A stretch of 64,000 nucleotides of DNA, taken from positions 1,426,001-1,490,000 of the forward strand of contig JASJZC010000006.1 of the NCBI GenBank assembly GCA_037178855.1, read 5' to 3'. Below the pieces are notes generated by a model. The model saw only the letters and a program-made list of their open reading frames with translations. It was not told where the DNA came from and ran no database searches. Position 1 is the stretch's first letter. Each line of letters opens with the position of its first letter. The position numbers and the translations under genes are program-made. This document shows positions 11,361-22,442 of the stretch, piece after piece. Source of the DNA: Oscheius sp. JU75. Its lineage: Eukaryota > Nematoda > Chromadorea > Rhabditida > Rhabditidae.

Positions 11361-12092
11361 CTCTCTTTCGCAAGGATCCCTCTTTCTGTCCTCATGTGTC
11401 CTCTTCTATTTCATGAACTCTCAGATGTCCGACTTTCTGATATCAGGACAAGTCTCCTTCTGCTGTTCCAAGGGCAGTCTCACGCTCCCTCCTTCTTCCC
11501 CGAGGTGCCTTTTCTTGTGTTGCAAGAGCGGTTTGCTGTCTCTGATGTCTTCTCTTTCTCAAGATGTCGCCCGCACACTCTCGCAAGCCGTCTCCTGTTA
11601 TACTTCCTGTTTCTCCTTCCTCCAGTTTGCCGGCTGAATCGACGGATGACTTCATCTCCTACTCCTATCTGCTGAATCTGAAAGGGCATGCTCTACTGCT
11701 GTCTCTCTTCACATCCGTCAGCTGAATCGGCAGGATACGTTTGCTTCTAAGATGTCTTTCACCACTCTCTTTTCTGTTAGCTGAATCCGATAGACAAGTT
11801 GTTTCTACTTTTGTCTCCCGCTCCCCAAGTGCTCCAAGCGGCACAAGAAACGATTTCCGGATCATGTTATTGCTTTGTGTAGTCTATCTACCATCTTTTG
11901 TTTTCTTTGATTAGTAGAAGGTTGTTCCGGATCGCGCTCTACCAAGACGAAAACGAGCTACCAAGAAACAAGAGGCGACACCAATAGCAAGGCCGCCGGT
12001 CCGCTCGCCAACCGCTACTGGAAGAAGAAAGCAGAGGATCCCTCTGAAGAATACCTGGGCAATACAGACGTACCCCGCCCATACAATCTGAA
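11361..12092. other. CT-rich low-complexity stretch and start of the RTE region
   Basis: Pyrimidine-rich sequence with repeated TCTCTTTC/TCCTTC runs and no supported gene. From about 11.9 kb it grades into the leader of the RTE-like element; the 5' boundary of that element is not visible. Confidence 0.35.
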
Positions 12093-15000
12093 GTGCACCA
12101 TGACTGCTACGTTCGACTGTGCCACGTTCGCTCACTCCTGGGAAATACACGTCAAGTGGAACTGCAGGAAGCATTGAAAACTGTAAAATGGGATGTCATA
12201 TCTCTCAACGAACTGCGGCTTCGAGGGAAAGGGAGCGCTGAGTACCTGGAATCAAAAGATGTCCTTTTCTGGAGTGGACACTTGCAGATTTCGCAGCATG
12301 GAGTGGGGTTCCTGGTTCGAGAACAGTACGCCAACGAAGCTGTATTCAATCCTCACTCTGCCAGATGTGCAACTTTGTCCCTGCCACACGAGAAGATCTA
12401 CATGGTAGCAGGCTACGGACCAACATCCGCATCTACAGAGGAAGAATACGATGAGTTTCTAGCCACACTCGACAACATGCTGACGCGTACTCCAAGAGGA
12501 CACACTCCAATCCTTCTCGGAGACTTCAACGCAAAAGTCAGCCAGGACGATTCGAACAAGGACGTTGTGGGAATGGCTACGCTGCAGCAAGGAAACGACC
12601 GTGGGAAAGCCCTCGTTGAACTATGCCGAGCCCACAATCTACGTCTCTGGAGTACTGTATTCGAAAAGCGATCTAAGAGGCTGTGGACATGGAGGAGCCC
12701 AAACGGAGCCACTCACAACCAAATCGACTTCATAGCTGGAGAAGATCCCTGTCAGTAAAAGACATCTCGATTCTCAAATTGTAGTCAAGTCTGTTGAGAA
12801 TCGAGATGTCTTTTACTGACAGGAATCTTCTTCCAGCTATGAAGTCGATTTGGTTGTGAGTGGCTCCGTTTGGGCTCCTCCATGTCCACAGCCTCTTACT
12901 AGGGAATGTTTTTAGTTGGCCGTGGGATATCGAAACGAGATAGGTGCCATTCGAAAGAGCATCGAAAATGATGGTGTTTCCCAAATTTTCAGCTGCGGAA
13001 TGGATGTCTGCTGTCCTCTGGAGCTTTTCCCGTTTCCAGATTTTGAGCTGAATTTGCGCTCTTAGACTTGGATATCCAGTGCTTCTTTCAGCGCAAGTGA
13101 CCAAGTGGTGCAGCGCCTAAGCGCTCCGCTGAAAAACTTTTGGTTTTTGGTACGAATCCTCTCTTTGGAAAACATTTTTATTTACTCATTTCAAGAGTAT
13201 TTAGCTTCTATTATTGCTTTTTTTTTTTACTACTAAAAGCTAGATCTATAGTCGCTGCACCACTTGGTCACTTGCGCTGAAAGAAGCACTGGATATCCAA
13301 GTCTAAGAGCGCAAATTCAGCTCAAAATCTGGAAACGGGAAAAGCTCCAGAGGACAGCAGACATCCATTCCGCAGCTGAAAATTTGGGAAACACCATCAT
13401 TTTCGATGCTCTTTCGAATGGCACCTATCTCGTTTCGATATCCCACGGCCAACTAAAAACATTCCCTAGTAAGAGGCTGTGGACATGGAGGAGCCCAAAC
13501 GGAGCCACTCACAACCAAATCGACTTCATAGCTGGAAGAAGATTCCTGTCAGTAAAAGACATCTCGATTCTCAACAGACTTGACTACAATTCGGACCATC
13601 GCATGATCAGGATGCAATTTTGGAACAAAATCGCAAAGAAGGACAGGAGATTGCACTCTCGAAAAGCCAATTTGCGATTGATTCCATCTCTTTTCAAAAG
13701 GAATTTGCAGTTGGAAAGAAGCACTATAGTTCTCGGAGACAATCACAATGTGGAGAAGCAGTACGAGAACTTGCGGAGTAAGCTGAAGACTGCAGCCCGA
13801 ACGGCAATGCAAATCGACACTCTTCCACCACGGGTTACAGCTGCAACGAAAATCCTCCTCCAATCACGACGGCTAGCAAGAGGCGATAACTCGGCGAACG
13901 GCAGAATCTCCTACTCCCTTCTCACTCAGCAAGCAAGGAGAGCTCTGAGAGACGATCTAGTGGCAAGGAAAGAAGTAGTTTTGCGACGTGCCGTTGAACA
14001 AGGAAGAAGCTTGAAAGATGCAGCGCTGACCATTCGCACAACCAGAAATAGGATGATGGCTGCGAGAAACTACACCAATAACTACTCACAACGGGACACG
14101 GCCAAGAAATTCAAAGATTTCTTCGACAACTTATACGCTGATCAGGGACCTATCCCTCAATCAGAAGTCAGGAACTTTGAGGGTCTTCCCCGTTTTGAGC
14201 CGGACGAGGTCATTCACGCCATCACTCAACTTAGAAGATCAGGAGCCTCTGGTTCAGACGGAATATCACCTTCTATGCTGTTCCATGCGAGAGAAGAAGC
14301 CGGAATAGTAATCAGCAACATCCTGAATCACCTTGTAGACGGAGGAGCTGTGCCCAAGAAACTGACAGAAGCTATTGTCACTCTTCTTCACAAATCAGGA
14401 GATTCCGATGACCCGGCGAACTTCAGACCCATTTGCCTCTTACAATCCTGTGCTAAAGTGCTCTCCCGTGTACTAATGAGAAGAATGGAACGATGTCTGG
14501 CAGACCAAGAGGACGAATGGCAAACCGGCTTTCGAAAGGGATATTCTACGATTGACAATCTGCACTCCGTCAAGCAGATCATCGAGAAAAGCACAGAGCA
14601 TAACCCCAAACTATGTTTGGGCTTTATCGACTCAAAGAAGGCTTTCGACACCATTAGCTGGCAATCCACTTGGAATGCGCTCACAGAAATGGGTGTGCAC
14701 TCCACTCTCATCCTGCTGCTCAGACGGCTCTACGAATCTGGCTCCACATTCATTCTGATCAACGGTAACCGTGTTCCAGTTGATGTCAAAAGAGGAATGC
14801 GACAAGGTGATGTTCTCAGCCCGAAGCTCTTCAACGCAACAATAAGCCATGCCATCAACAAGATCGACTGAGACGTAGAAGGGATGAGAATCAATGGACA
14901 ACAGCTAGCCACTCTCGGCTACGCGGACAACTTGGTACTCTTTTCCAGAAGCCGTCCGGGAATGGAAAGGATGATGTGTAAACTGACCAACTTTGTGGAC

Positions 15001-15590
15001 AAGTTCATCTTCCTCGGATCGCAAATCTCCATCCCACTCTCCGACTACGATGAGATCAGACGACGGATGGGTCAAGCGTTTGGAGCTTTCAACAAAGTGA
15101 CCAGTCTACTAACATGCCGTCTACTCCCAATGGCGAAGCGAAGGCAGCTGTTCAAGTCTTACGTCACTCCGGTAGCATTGTACGGAGCAGAAAGCTGGTC
15201 TTTAAGAGAAGCTGAGAAGAACTACATCGAGGTTTGCCAAAGAAGAATGGAGAGAAGAATGATCGGGATAACCACCCTCGACAGATGGACGAACCAAAGG
15301 ATCAGAGAAAGAACGAAACTGACTGATTGGAGGAAAAAGGCACTCGCGATGAAGCTTCGCTGGGCCGAGAAGACGATAAAGATGGAACCAAACCGTTGGA
15401 CCAAAATAACGACCGAATGGATCCCTTTCGAGAGTCGAAGACAGAGAGGTAGACAACGTCTACGATGGGTCGACGAAGTGCAGCAGTCAATAGGACACAC
15501 ATGGTGGAGAAAAACTGCGCAAGAATGGCACAACATCAGATCTGCACTCGTTACAAACGTGTTAAATGCAATAAATTAAATTAAATTAAA
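12093..15590 (+). mobile_element. RTE-like non-LTR retrotransposon, rearranged and inactive
   Basis: An apurinic-type endonuclease comes first (12093-12750): LNELRLRGKGSAEY, ILLGDFNAKVS, and the C-terminal NQIDFIAG block. The reverse transcriptase lies at about 13.6-14.9 kb: TLLHKSGDSDDPANFRPI, GFRKGYSTIDNLH, GFIDSKKAFDTISW (motif A), GMRQGDVLSPKLF. A TGA at 14869-14871 cuts the frame, and the catalytic motif after it reads YADN instead of F/YADD, so the polymerase should be dead. The C-terminal RTE block follows (YGAESWSLREAEKNY, RRQRGRQRLRWVDE). The 3' end is a short tandem AAATT tail, as RTE elements have. A foldback (12777-13592) interrupts the endonuclease. Sequence after the tail resembles Helitron helicase DNA. 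Confidence 0.85.
12777..13592. repeat. Large inverted duplication (two arms of about 335 bp) inside the RTE element
   Basis: The plus-strand frame from 13264 (CAERSTGYPSLRAQIQLK... to ...VKDISILNRLDYN) is repeated on the minus strand at 13104-12777. The arms are about 12777-13113 and 13253-13592 with a loop of about 140 bp. A nested smaller palindrome spans 12749-12822. The arms carry the end of the endonuclease domain (TWRSPNGATHNQIDFIAG), so that block is present three times, once inverted. Confidence 0.8.
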
Positions 15591-15774
15591 TCTACCAAGC
15601 GAGTGATTCTCTCGTCTTTAATCAACTTTTTCTAGCTTTGAAAGGCTCTTGAACTTTCAACTACTTTTAACCACCCACTCTTTCCCAAACTCAAGCAACG
15701 GCGTTTACATAAAAAGCACGGAAAATAGTTGACCAGTAGCGGCGTCCCCAGACGACGCTTGTAAGCTTTTACTA
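15591..15774. repeat. Helitron-like scrap plus repeat shared with 39.2 kb and 60.1 kb
   Basis: The sequence after the RTE tail (TCTACCAAGCGAGTGATTCT) resembles Helitron helicase DNA at 11163. The segment 15650-15760 (CCACCCACTCTTTCCCAAAC ... GCGTTTAC ... GACCAGTAGCGGCGTC) recurs inverted at 39160-39260, and its end recurs at 60085-60120. Confidence 0.5.
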
Positions 15775-16819
15775 TCAGGGTAGAGAAGGTTTCTTGCAGA
15801 TAAAGGCTCGCAAAGTTTGCGAATCAGTATTGCAAAATTTATATCTGTAGCCTTGGCCTCCCGTGTACTCGTCAACAAAAAGCTAAAATTCTATATCATG
15901 TTACTACTTCATCGGACTTACATATCCATAGTTATATCCCCCAGGCCACGGCGCACCCGGTGTCCAAATCTGGTAGTCGAAAGGAGTCCCATCAGTCCAA
16001 GACCATGCATTATTCAGAAAACGGTGTCCAATAATAACTTGGTTCGACCCGCTCTGGGCCATCCCTGTTCCCGACAGTTCACTGACGAAATAGACCTCTT
16101 CAGAGCTGTGAATAGAGGCCAAATGACCACCGGAGCCCTCAACACAGGTCGCTTCAGCATCCGCATGATTGATTCGAGATCCAATGAATGTTCTGTAACA
16201 TGAATCGGTTTTGTTGAAGTATGTCCAGCCAGTCTCACAGAGAGCTGAATACCATTTTCAACAGTAATATAGTCAACAAACCATGACGAGGAGTTGGCTG
16301 GATAGTCTGAGAGACTGGATCGGTCATGCAAATGTATGGGAGCTTGGTAGAACAGTTCGGATTTCTAAACTTGATAGTTCAGCCACAGTCTCCCTGTATC
16401 TCAACCTACCCCCACAGATTTGTTCCTCCTTGAATAGCAGCACACAGGCCGCCTTGAGATTGCCCCGACGCCCAGTTACTATAGGCATAAGCTGTTCCAT
16501 CGACCCATGTCCAGTCACTCTGCATCAAACTGTTGAGTCCAATATAGTAAGATTTCTCCGAAGTTAGCAGACTCCCAACAAAGGAGTTTACAAAACCGTT
16601 GCCCACAGTAGCCAAAAAGCCACCATCCCTGTTACAGGACACGCTGGCCCCGAAATAGTTTTGAACGTCCGTCGAGATTTTGAAGCAACTAAAGGTTGTC
16701 AAACGAATACCGTTAATAGCTTACGTGTTGACCTTAGGATCCAGATAGTATCCGGGTTGGCATTGTTGAGAAACAACTATGTGGGTTGTTATAAACAGAA
16801 GGATCCAAAGTTTCAGCAT
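15775..16819 (-). CDS. Secreted protein with two C-type lectin domains (clec copy C)
   Basis: Minus-strand exons 16819-16725, 16688-16410, 16364-16282, 16244-15922 and 15882-15775 (TGA at 15775-15777). Exons 1-3 and their introns are nearly letter-for-letter copy A (7125-7662 shifted by 9,157). Exons 4-5 instead resemble copy B (GGHLASIHSSEEVYFVS, WSWTDGTPFDYQIWTPG, final LFVDEYTGGQGYRYKF ... RAFICKKPSLP). The gene is therefore a chimera of A-type domain 1 and B-type domain 2, or shows gene conversion. The signal peptide is intact and all splice signals are present. Confidence 0.82.
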
Positions 16820-16978
16820 TTTAAACTGGAATTTCGGGAACGGAGCTCACAATCAGCTCGCTGCTCTCTTTATGTCCTATCTCAAGAAGCATAGTCAGCT
16901 TACGACAGTTCGATAAGCCATCTTGATAAGCGCCGACTCCGATTTTACTAGAAAACAGATACCAAGGAAAGTTTATTC

Positions 16979-17240
16979 TCAAGGCAGAGAAGGTTTTTTG
17001 CAGACAAAAGCCCGATAAATTGTCTGCACATTGGGAGAAGTGTCAAATTTGTACCTGTAGCCTTGGCCTCCCGCGAACTCGTCTGCGAATAGAGCTGGCT
17101 GACAAAATACTTCTCCTCGGAGCTATGAATTGAAGTCCGATGACCGCCAATACTTTCGCTACAGCTAATACTTTTGGATAGATGGAGGGACAGCTAACTG
17201 GCTGGACTGAACTCTCTGTCTCTCTCATAGTTTTGGGTAT
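16979..17240 (-). pseudogene. Remnant of a C-type lectin gene
   Basis: The minus strand carries a terminal clec exon (FADEFAGGQGYRYKF ... RAFVCKKPSLP, TGA at 16979-16981), then fragments of domain 2. It is the counterpart of the remnant at 7822-8165 within the duplicated block, differing by small deletions. Confidence 0.55.
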
Positions 17241-17445
17241 CTGTCAAGGCTCGAAAGCACCTAAAGTTGGATGTCTCTTGAACAAAACCGGTTTTTAATT
17301 ATTCAGTGTATGAACATTAATCGGTAGTTTTTACTGAATACTTTTTACTAACGGTGCGTCTATGATAAGCGAGAGAATAACCAGATTAGAGGAGAAGTTG
17401 GGCGGAAGATAAGACTGTTACTTTGCCTAACAGCCGGATTTCAGC

Positions 17446-17995
17446 ATGCTGAAACGCTGGATCTTTCTCTTTGTGACCGCTCAAACAGTCTTCTCTCAAC
17501 AATGTCCATCGGGATACAATCTTGACACTAGCAACAACAGGTAAGAAAGTTGTTCAGTTGGGTATTTATAAATTCCTAGATGCTTCAAAGTCTCCACAGA
17601 CACCCAAAACTATGTAGGAGCAATGACCTACTGCAATAGAGACGGAGGCTTCCTAGCTACTATCGAAAACGGATTTATCAATTCGTTCGTGGGAAGTTTG
17701 AAGAACCTATTGATTTTTTGTATTTGTTCTCTCTTAGTTGTGTCTACAACAAAATCACAGATTTTGTATTTGCTGGTAAAAATATTAGAGCATATCCTCT
17801 TAAAGCGATTCATACTACTCATGCAGACGCTGACGCCAACTGCGTAGAGGGCACTGGAGGACACTTAGCTTCGATTCACAACTCTGATGAGCTCTATTTT
17901 GTTAGCGAACTATCTGCTACAGGAAACCCTCAAGATGGAATTAATCAAGTGCTAGTAGGACTTCTATGCGCATCCGTGGCCTGGAGAACAATATA
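17446..17995 (+). pseudogene. Truncated C-type lectin gene (clec copy D)
   Basis: The start and signal peptide (MLKRWIFLFVTAQTVFS) and exon 1/intron 1 match copy B. Exon 2 reads TYCNRDGGFLATIENGF and INSFVGSL, then stops matching at about 17698. An AT-rich piece of about 115 bp follows (17700-17815), after which a domain 2 fragment appears in another frame (GGHLASIHNSDELYFVS, NPQDGINQVLVGLL) and ends near 17990. The rest of both domains is missing. The inserted piece resembles the reverse complement of 42070-42145. Confidence 0.75.
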
Positions 17996-18127
17996 GATTT
18001 TTAAGTCATAAAAAAATCGACGCTCGCGAGAGGATCGGGTGAAATTCAGTAGCAAGTCGCGAGCGATGATGCACTTTATTGTATATATTCAAACAAGAGC
18101 CGGTAGTGTGTGTTTCATTTTGAAAAA

Positions 18128-20885
18128 TTAACCTCTCGTTACACCGAAGTATCCACTAGACGACTCCCAGACAGTAAACGTACACTGGTTTTGCTGGTCT
18201 TCTTTCAAGATTTTCTCCACAACGCGTAGACCTGGTTGAATTTCAATATTCATCAGTTGTTGTCCATTCTGATCCATGAAGACCTCGTTCCGGCAGTCGT
18301 CACAAGTCCCGGTATTGCGCTGAAAACAAGAAATACCATATTAAACTTGCACTACTACAAACCACATGTGTCAAGTACAAAGCCTTTAAATCTTTCAAAT
18401 TTGTGCCTGTCAAGTTCCGCTTTAAAAGTCCAATATCGTCTCCTCTGAAGAAAGTATCTCGCGCTTTGGTGAAGTTGCTGGTCTGCAAAATATTGGTTTT
18501 CAATAATTGAGACACTCTTCAATTACCCAATTATCAACTATCTGATCGTTGGGAGGGTCCATTTTCGGAAGAGGATTCCTGCTTTTGTAGCTTTTCGTCC
18601 ATTCAGTTATCTGCAAATCGTTATTATTAGAGGATAACCATGTGTCCCACGTCCACCTCCAACTTGAACAGGACAAACTTTAACTTCTTTGCCAAAATGC
18701 AGCCGTCAATTTTTCCGTTATTTCCGAGCACATCTAAGCTTAAAGCCATTTTTAAAATGATAGCTCGATCTTCTGCTTTGAATGGCGGAGTCGTGGGGCT
18801 GATCTTCTCTATAGCTGGCCTCAACTGCACAATTTCTCCGGCAGATAAATTGTTGAGTTCGATCTGTTGGCTGCTTGACAAGCTCCCAATAAATGGTAGA
18901 AGCTGATTACTAAAGTCCTGTATTTCAATTTGCGTTAGAAATCGTACAGGGTCGAGAGTCTGCAAAAAAAGGTTTGTTTTTAAGGAGTATTAGTAAATCA
19001 TACGGGTAGCTTGAGGATTCGTGCGAGCTTTACTACGATGACCATCTCACCTTTCTTATTTGTGTTAAATATTCCTGTTTCTTCTGTGGATAATCTGCAG
19101 AACCCAAATCTTCCTCTTTGAAGCGTTTGGTAGTATCAAAAAGGAACATCATCAGGTTCTGCCCATCATCCGTCGCTCTATTTAACAGCTTCAGAGCTTT
19201 GGGGTGTACAACCAGCTCGTCATTTATCAACAGCTCAGTGCTCTCTCCATTGAAAAAAGAAATTTTGGTTTTAGTTTCCAAAATTATTTCGAAAACACTA
19301 GGAGCATCCATATCTTGTATGGCCTAAAACGCGATAATTTTCATGCTTTCGAAACCAACTTGAACGTAACGACCACTTGTTTTGCTGTTAAGTTGTTCAG
19401 TAGCGGTTCTTGTGTCAATAAACTTCTCTAACTCTTTATACGCGTCATCCTGGAAATGCAACGTTAGTTTTTTCTTCCTAACCTACCTTCATTCCAGCAT
19501 TTTCTCTTAAAATTCTCTCAAAATCCATATCGGCACGTTTTTTGTCTTTGATTCGTAGTTCTTCTGCCAATGTTTCTCTTTCCGGGTTATCGCTGGGCAT
19601 TGCTCGGTGTCTTGAATACAATTTTCCTATCTCTCTTTCTAAAGTGATTCGTTCTTGTTGTTCTGCGGATTGATCATCAGTCTGATTGCTGTTTTCTGTT
19701 GTGCTATGTGCTCCTTGTGGGCCGGGACTGCCTTCATCTTCATTACATTGTGACTCTTTTTTTCTTCTTTTCTTTCTTTTCTTGCTACACAATTCCCGTA
19801 TTTTTTTATAGGCTATGCCACCGACGGTTTTGCCCACTTTTTTCAGAATCGTCGTCTCTCCTTTGCCAGCTTCACTGTCTTTGATCCCATCCGGTTTGCC
19901 AGTTTCTTGAGATGTACACTCCGTGTTTTGACCTGGATTCTTTTCTGACTGCTTAGTTGTTGGGCTGCCCTTACTTGTTTCTGTTTCTTGGTTTTGTGTC
20001 TGTTCTTTGGACGGTTCCGTAGACTTTTGTGCTGCCAGTTCCGCCTTAGCCTTGTTCACGTAGCCTTGTGCTGTCCATGGCGACATGACTATACCGTACA
20101 TTTGATGACAAGATAGGACAAAGTTGAGGATGTCCAGGGCACTTAGAGTTTCCTTGTTAGCAATCGTGAAAAGCAATTGTAGGAAATTGCATACAACCAT
20201 GCTTTTCACTCCTATTATTGCCAGAGTTCCAAAGATCCGTTCAATGCCACTGAGGGCTCGGCCAGTAGCTTTGGCCATCTTATTTGCGTACCATTTGAAA
20301 CCACGAGTGGCAATTTCTGCCACAATAATTGTCACAATATTAAAAATTTCAGATGCAGCACTTTGACCATGGGTCACCTTATCGTGAACGTCTAATCCCT
20401 GTCTAAAATCTGATCATTCATTTTTAAAGATTGAAAAATTGCACCTGATAACGTTGAAGGCTGCCGCTACAGCAGAAGCACCTGTAGCAGCGTTCATGAC
20501 TATGATGCCAGCAGGGCCAAAGGTAAAAAAAGAACCAACAGCTAATGTTGCTGTTGCTGCTACAGTGACGACAGAAAGTGTAGTCTTGACGGCGGAATCG
20601 ACCTTGGCCGCAACCGTGCACGAAGGCGGTTTTTTAAATCCGACCTGTGTCACATCACGTAAATATCCAGATTTGGGGTAACACATCATCCCTTTGTCCA
20701 ACTTATTTTTCTTCAAATATCCATCCCACGTTTTGTAAATTCGGCCATCGTGATCGACGTATTGAGCACCGTTCTTGCTGTTCCTTACCCGGAACACTAA
20801 ATTGACAAATACAGCCGCTGATGTAAGGCATTTAGAACGTACGGCAGTTCAATTTGAACTGGTTTGGAAATTAGTTTAAATTGAC
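18128..20885 (-). CDS. Multi-exon gene with DUF4781-like N-terminal region
   Basis: Minus-strand exons are about 20885-20445, 20402-19487, 19449-19366, 19323-19051, 18959-18651, 18610-18527, 18482-18363 and 18319-18128 (TAA); phases agree from 20445 downward. The N-terminal part reads YVDHDGRIYKTWDGYLKKN, a Cys-Pro-Gly turn (MCYPKSGYL), a TVAAKVDSAVKTTLSVV membrane-like stretch, then GLDVHDKVTHGQS. To my memory that order matches DUF4781 proteins of insects, held at moderate confidence. The middle is a long K/E/Q/S-rich linker with a basic patch (KKRKKRRKKE); the C-terminal part is ordered (TCDDCRNEVFMD, TVWESSSGYFGVTRG). Two problems: the upstream frame (ISKPVQIELPYVLNALHQR) meets the next one only with a one-base shift near 20803, and no ATG is seen, so the 5' end is incomplete. 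The donor at 18650 or 18638 is ambiguous. Transcribed away from the SecA-like gene. Confidence 0.65.
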
Positions 20886-21039
20886 CTGAAAGGAAAAAGT
20901 GAACTTTTTTTTCGAGGAAACCGTTGATTTAAATATTATTTTTGTTGTTGTTTTGCCCCTTTTTGTGAAAGTATATGTATTATTATTCTCGTATTCAATA
21001 GCGAGACAGTCTTGATTAGTAGCGGTCCCAATAAAGGTT

Positions 21040-21231
21040 GTGACCCTTTGCTCGTCTACCTACTGTCGTCTCTACCACAATGGTTCTACCGGAGATACAA
21101 CGTATAGATACGGAGCGATTAAAGTAGGAACATCTGTTCTGGTAGCGATTCCCGATGTAGATCGCTTAAAAGCTGGCCCACAAAGTATAATGGCTGTTGT
21201 TCTCGAAGAACAAAACGGATTGCATAAGTAA
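21040..21231 (+). pseudogene. Remnant resembling the tail of a Ginger/KRBA2-type integrase
   Basis: The frame reads VGTSVLVAIPDVDRLKAG followed by SIMAVVLEEQNGLHK. This is like the C-terminal 'I-G-D-x-V-x-V-P-I-P-x-V-D-R' segment found after the integrase core in Ginger-like transposons and in host proteins derived from them. There is no catalytic core nearby. Assignment is from memory of the motif only. Confidence 0.4.
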
Positions 21232-21596
21232 GCAAATCATTTAGCTTCTTTGATAAGTTCTCTTTAGTCTAGAAACACGCAACGACCATAGACATCGTTA
21301 CTGTTTCTGTTTGATTGCCAATAGTTATATTTATATAAATACTTATTACAAAAATGGAATTTTTTTCATTCCGGTCAATTCCAACTGAATCTAAGTTTTT
21401 AAAAGCAGTTAAATTGACTGGTCAATTTCACAGCGCAACGCCGAGAGACACAAAAATATGGTGGCACATTTTAAAATAGATTGCACGTCAATTTATTTTC
21501 TGTACGCTTGCTTTAAATGCAAGTCTGAAGCTGCGGAATGTTATCATAGACTCTTCAAAACACTGACCTGTTAATGTACAAAAACCCATGGGATTT

Positions 21597-21978
21597 TTAG
21601 CCGATATCATAGCGTGAGGCCAATAAATAATTGGAACGGCCTGTGCGTATGTTATGGAAACCAATGAGACCTACTTGCATATCTACAGAAACATCTCCGC
21701 CGATACTTTGAAAAATCATTCGAATCTTTGTAGCATATTTCTTTTGCTCTTTACTGTAGCCGAAATGAACGCTGTTGGAGATATTGGCCTTTCGTGCGCC
21801 TTCTTCCTGAACGGTACTGTTCATTTTCCTCAATTTACTACACGTACGTCCATTCGGAATAAGTTACCTAAAATGGCTTGTTCAAGAGCTGCAGTTTGCG
21901 TATTATCGTAGTGGTACCAGTCTTGCGTCTGTCGTTTGCACGCATCTAGCGTCAGCAGTTTTGCTAATTTTTTCCATT
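21597..21978 (-). pseudogene. Unassigned minus-strand coding fragment
   Basis: After a TTTCAG acceptor near 21979 the minus strand reads EWKKLAKLLTLDACKRQTQD and WYHYDNTQTAALEQAIL. A second frame from 21833 reads KANISNSVHFGYSKEQKK, VSVDMQVGLIGFHNIRTG and stops at 21597. Both look like real protein, but no donor/acceptor pair joins them in phase. The WKKLAKLL piece faintly recalls a death-fold helix; I do not assign it. Confidence 0.35.
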
Positions 21979-22170
21979 CCCTGAAAAGTTCAATATTGCA
22001 ACTATTTAAAGGAACGCTGTCATTTTGCGTAGAAGGGTGGTCGAACGGGTTTTAAAATTGGGTCCCGCGACGAACCTCCCGAAAAATTAATCTTTAGCAT
22101 TTTTCGTTGCTTTACACACATTTTCATGTCTTCTACATGTGTTTAATTGAGTTAGCGTTGAAAACTATTC

Positions 22171-22415
22171 CAGAAACGTCTACTTCGACGTCAAAAATGG
22201 GAAGAAAGAAAAATTGAGGAAATGCTGTTCTTCTCTCTCTACTCCCATTTTCTACGATTTTCTGGCCATTTTTGACCTCGAAATAGACGTTTCCGGATAG
22301 TCTACTTTGACAAAAAAATTACCAAGAAAAATGGTGAAATTCGGCAAAACGCTCTTTTCTGTACGGCCATTTCCTCCATTTTTCTTGGTAGTTTTTCTGT
22401 CAAGGTAAACTATTG
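22171..22415. repeat. Two adjacent palindromes (foldback repeat)
   Basis: The first hairpin pairs about 22171-22205 (GAAACGTCTACTTCGACGTC) with 22262-22298 (GACCTCGAAATAGACGTTTC). The second pairs about 22298-22345 (AGTCTACTTTGACAAAAAAA) with 22370-22415. Each has a loop of about 25-60 bp. Likely a non-autonomous element. Confidence 0.6.
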
Positions 22416-22442
22416 TAAAGCAGAACTTGATGGTGAATCGAT

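Noticed and set aside
18009..18075. CGCTCGCGAG / CTCGCGAGCG-like inverted pair just before the DUF4781-like stop
   Set aside because: Only about 8 paired bases with a long gap; could be chance.
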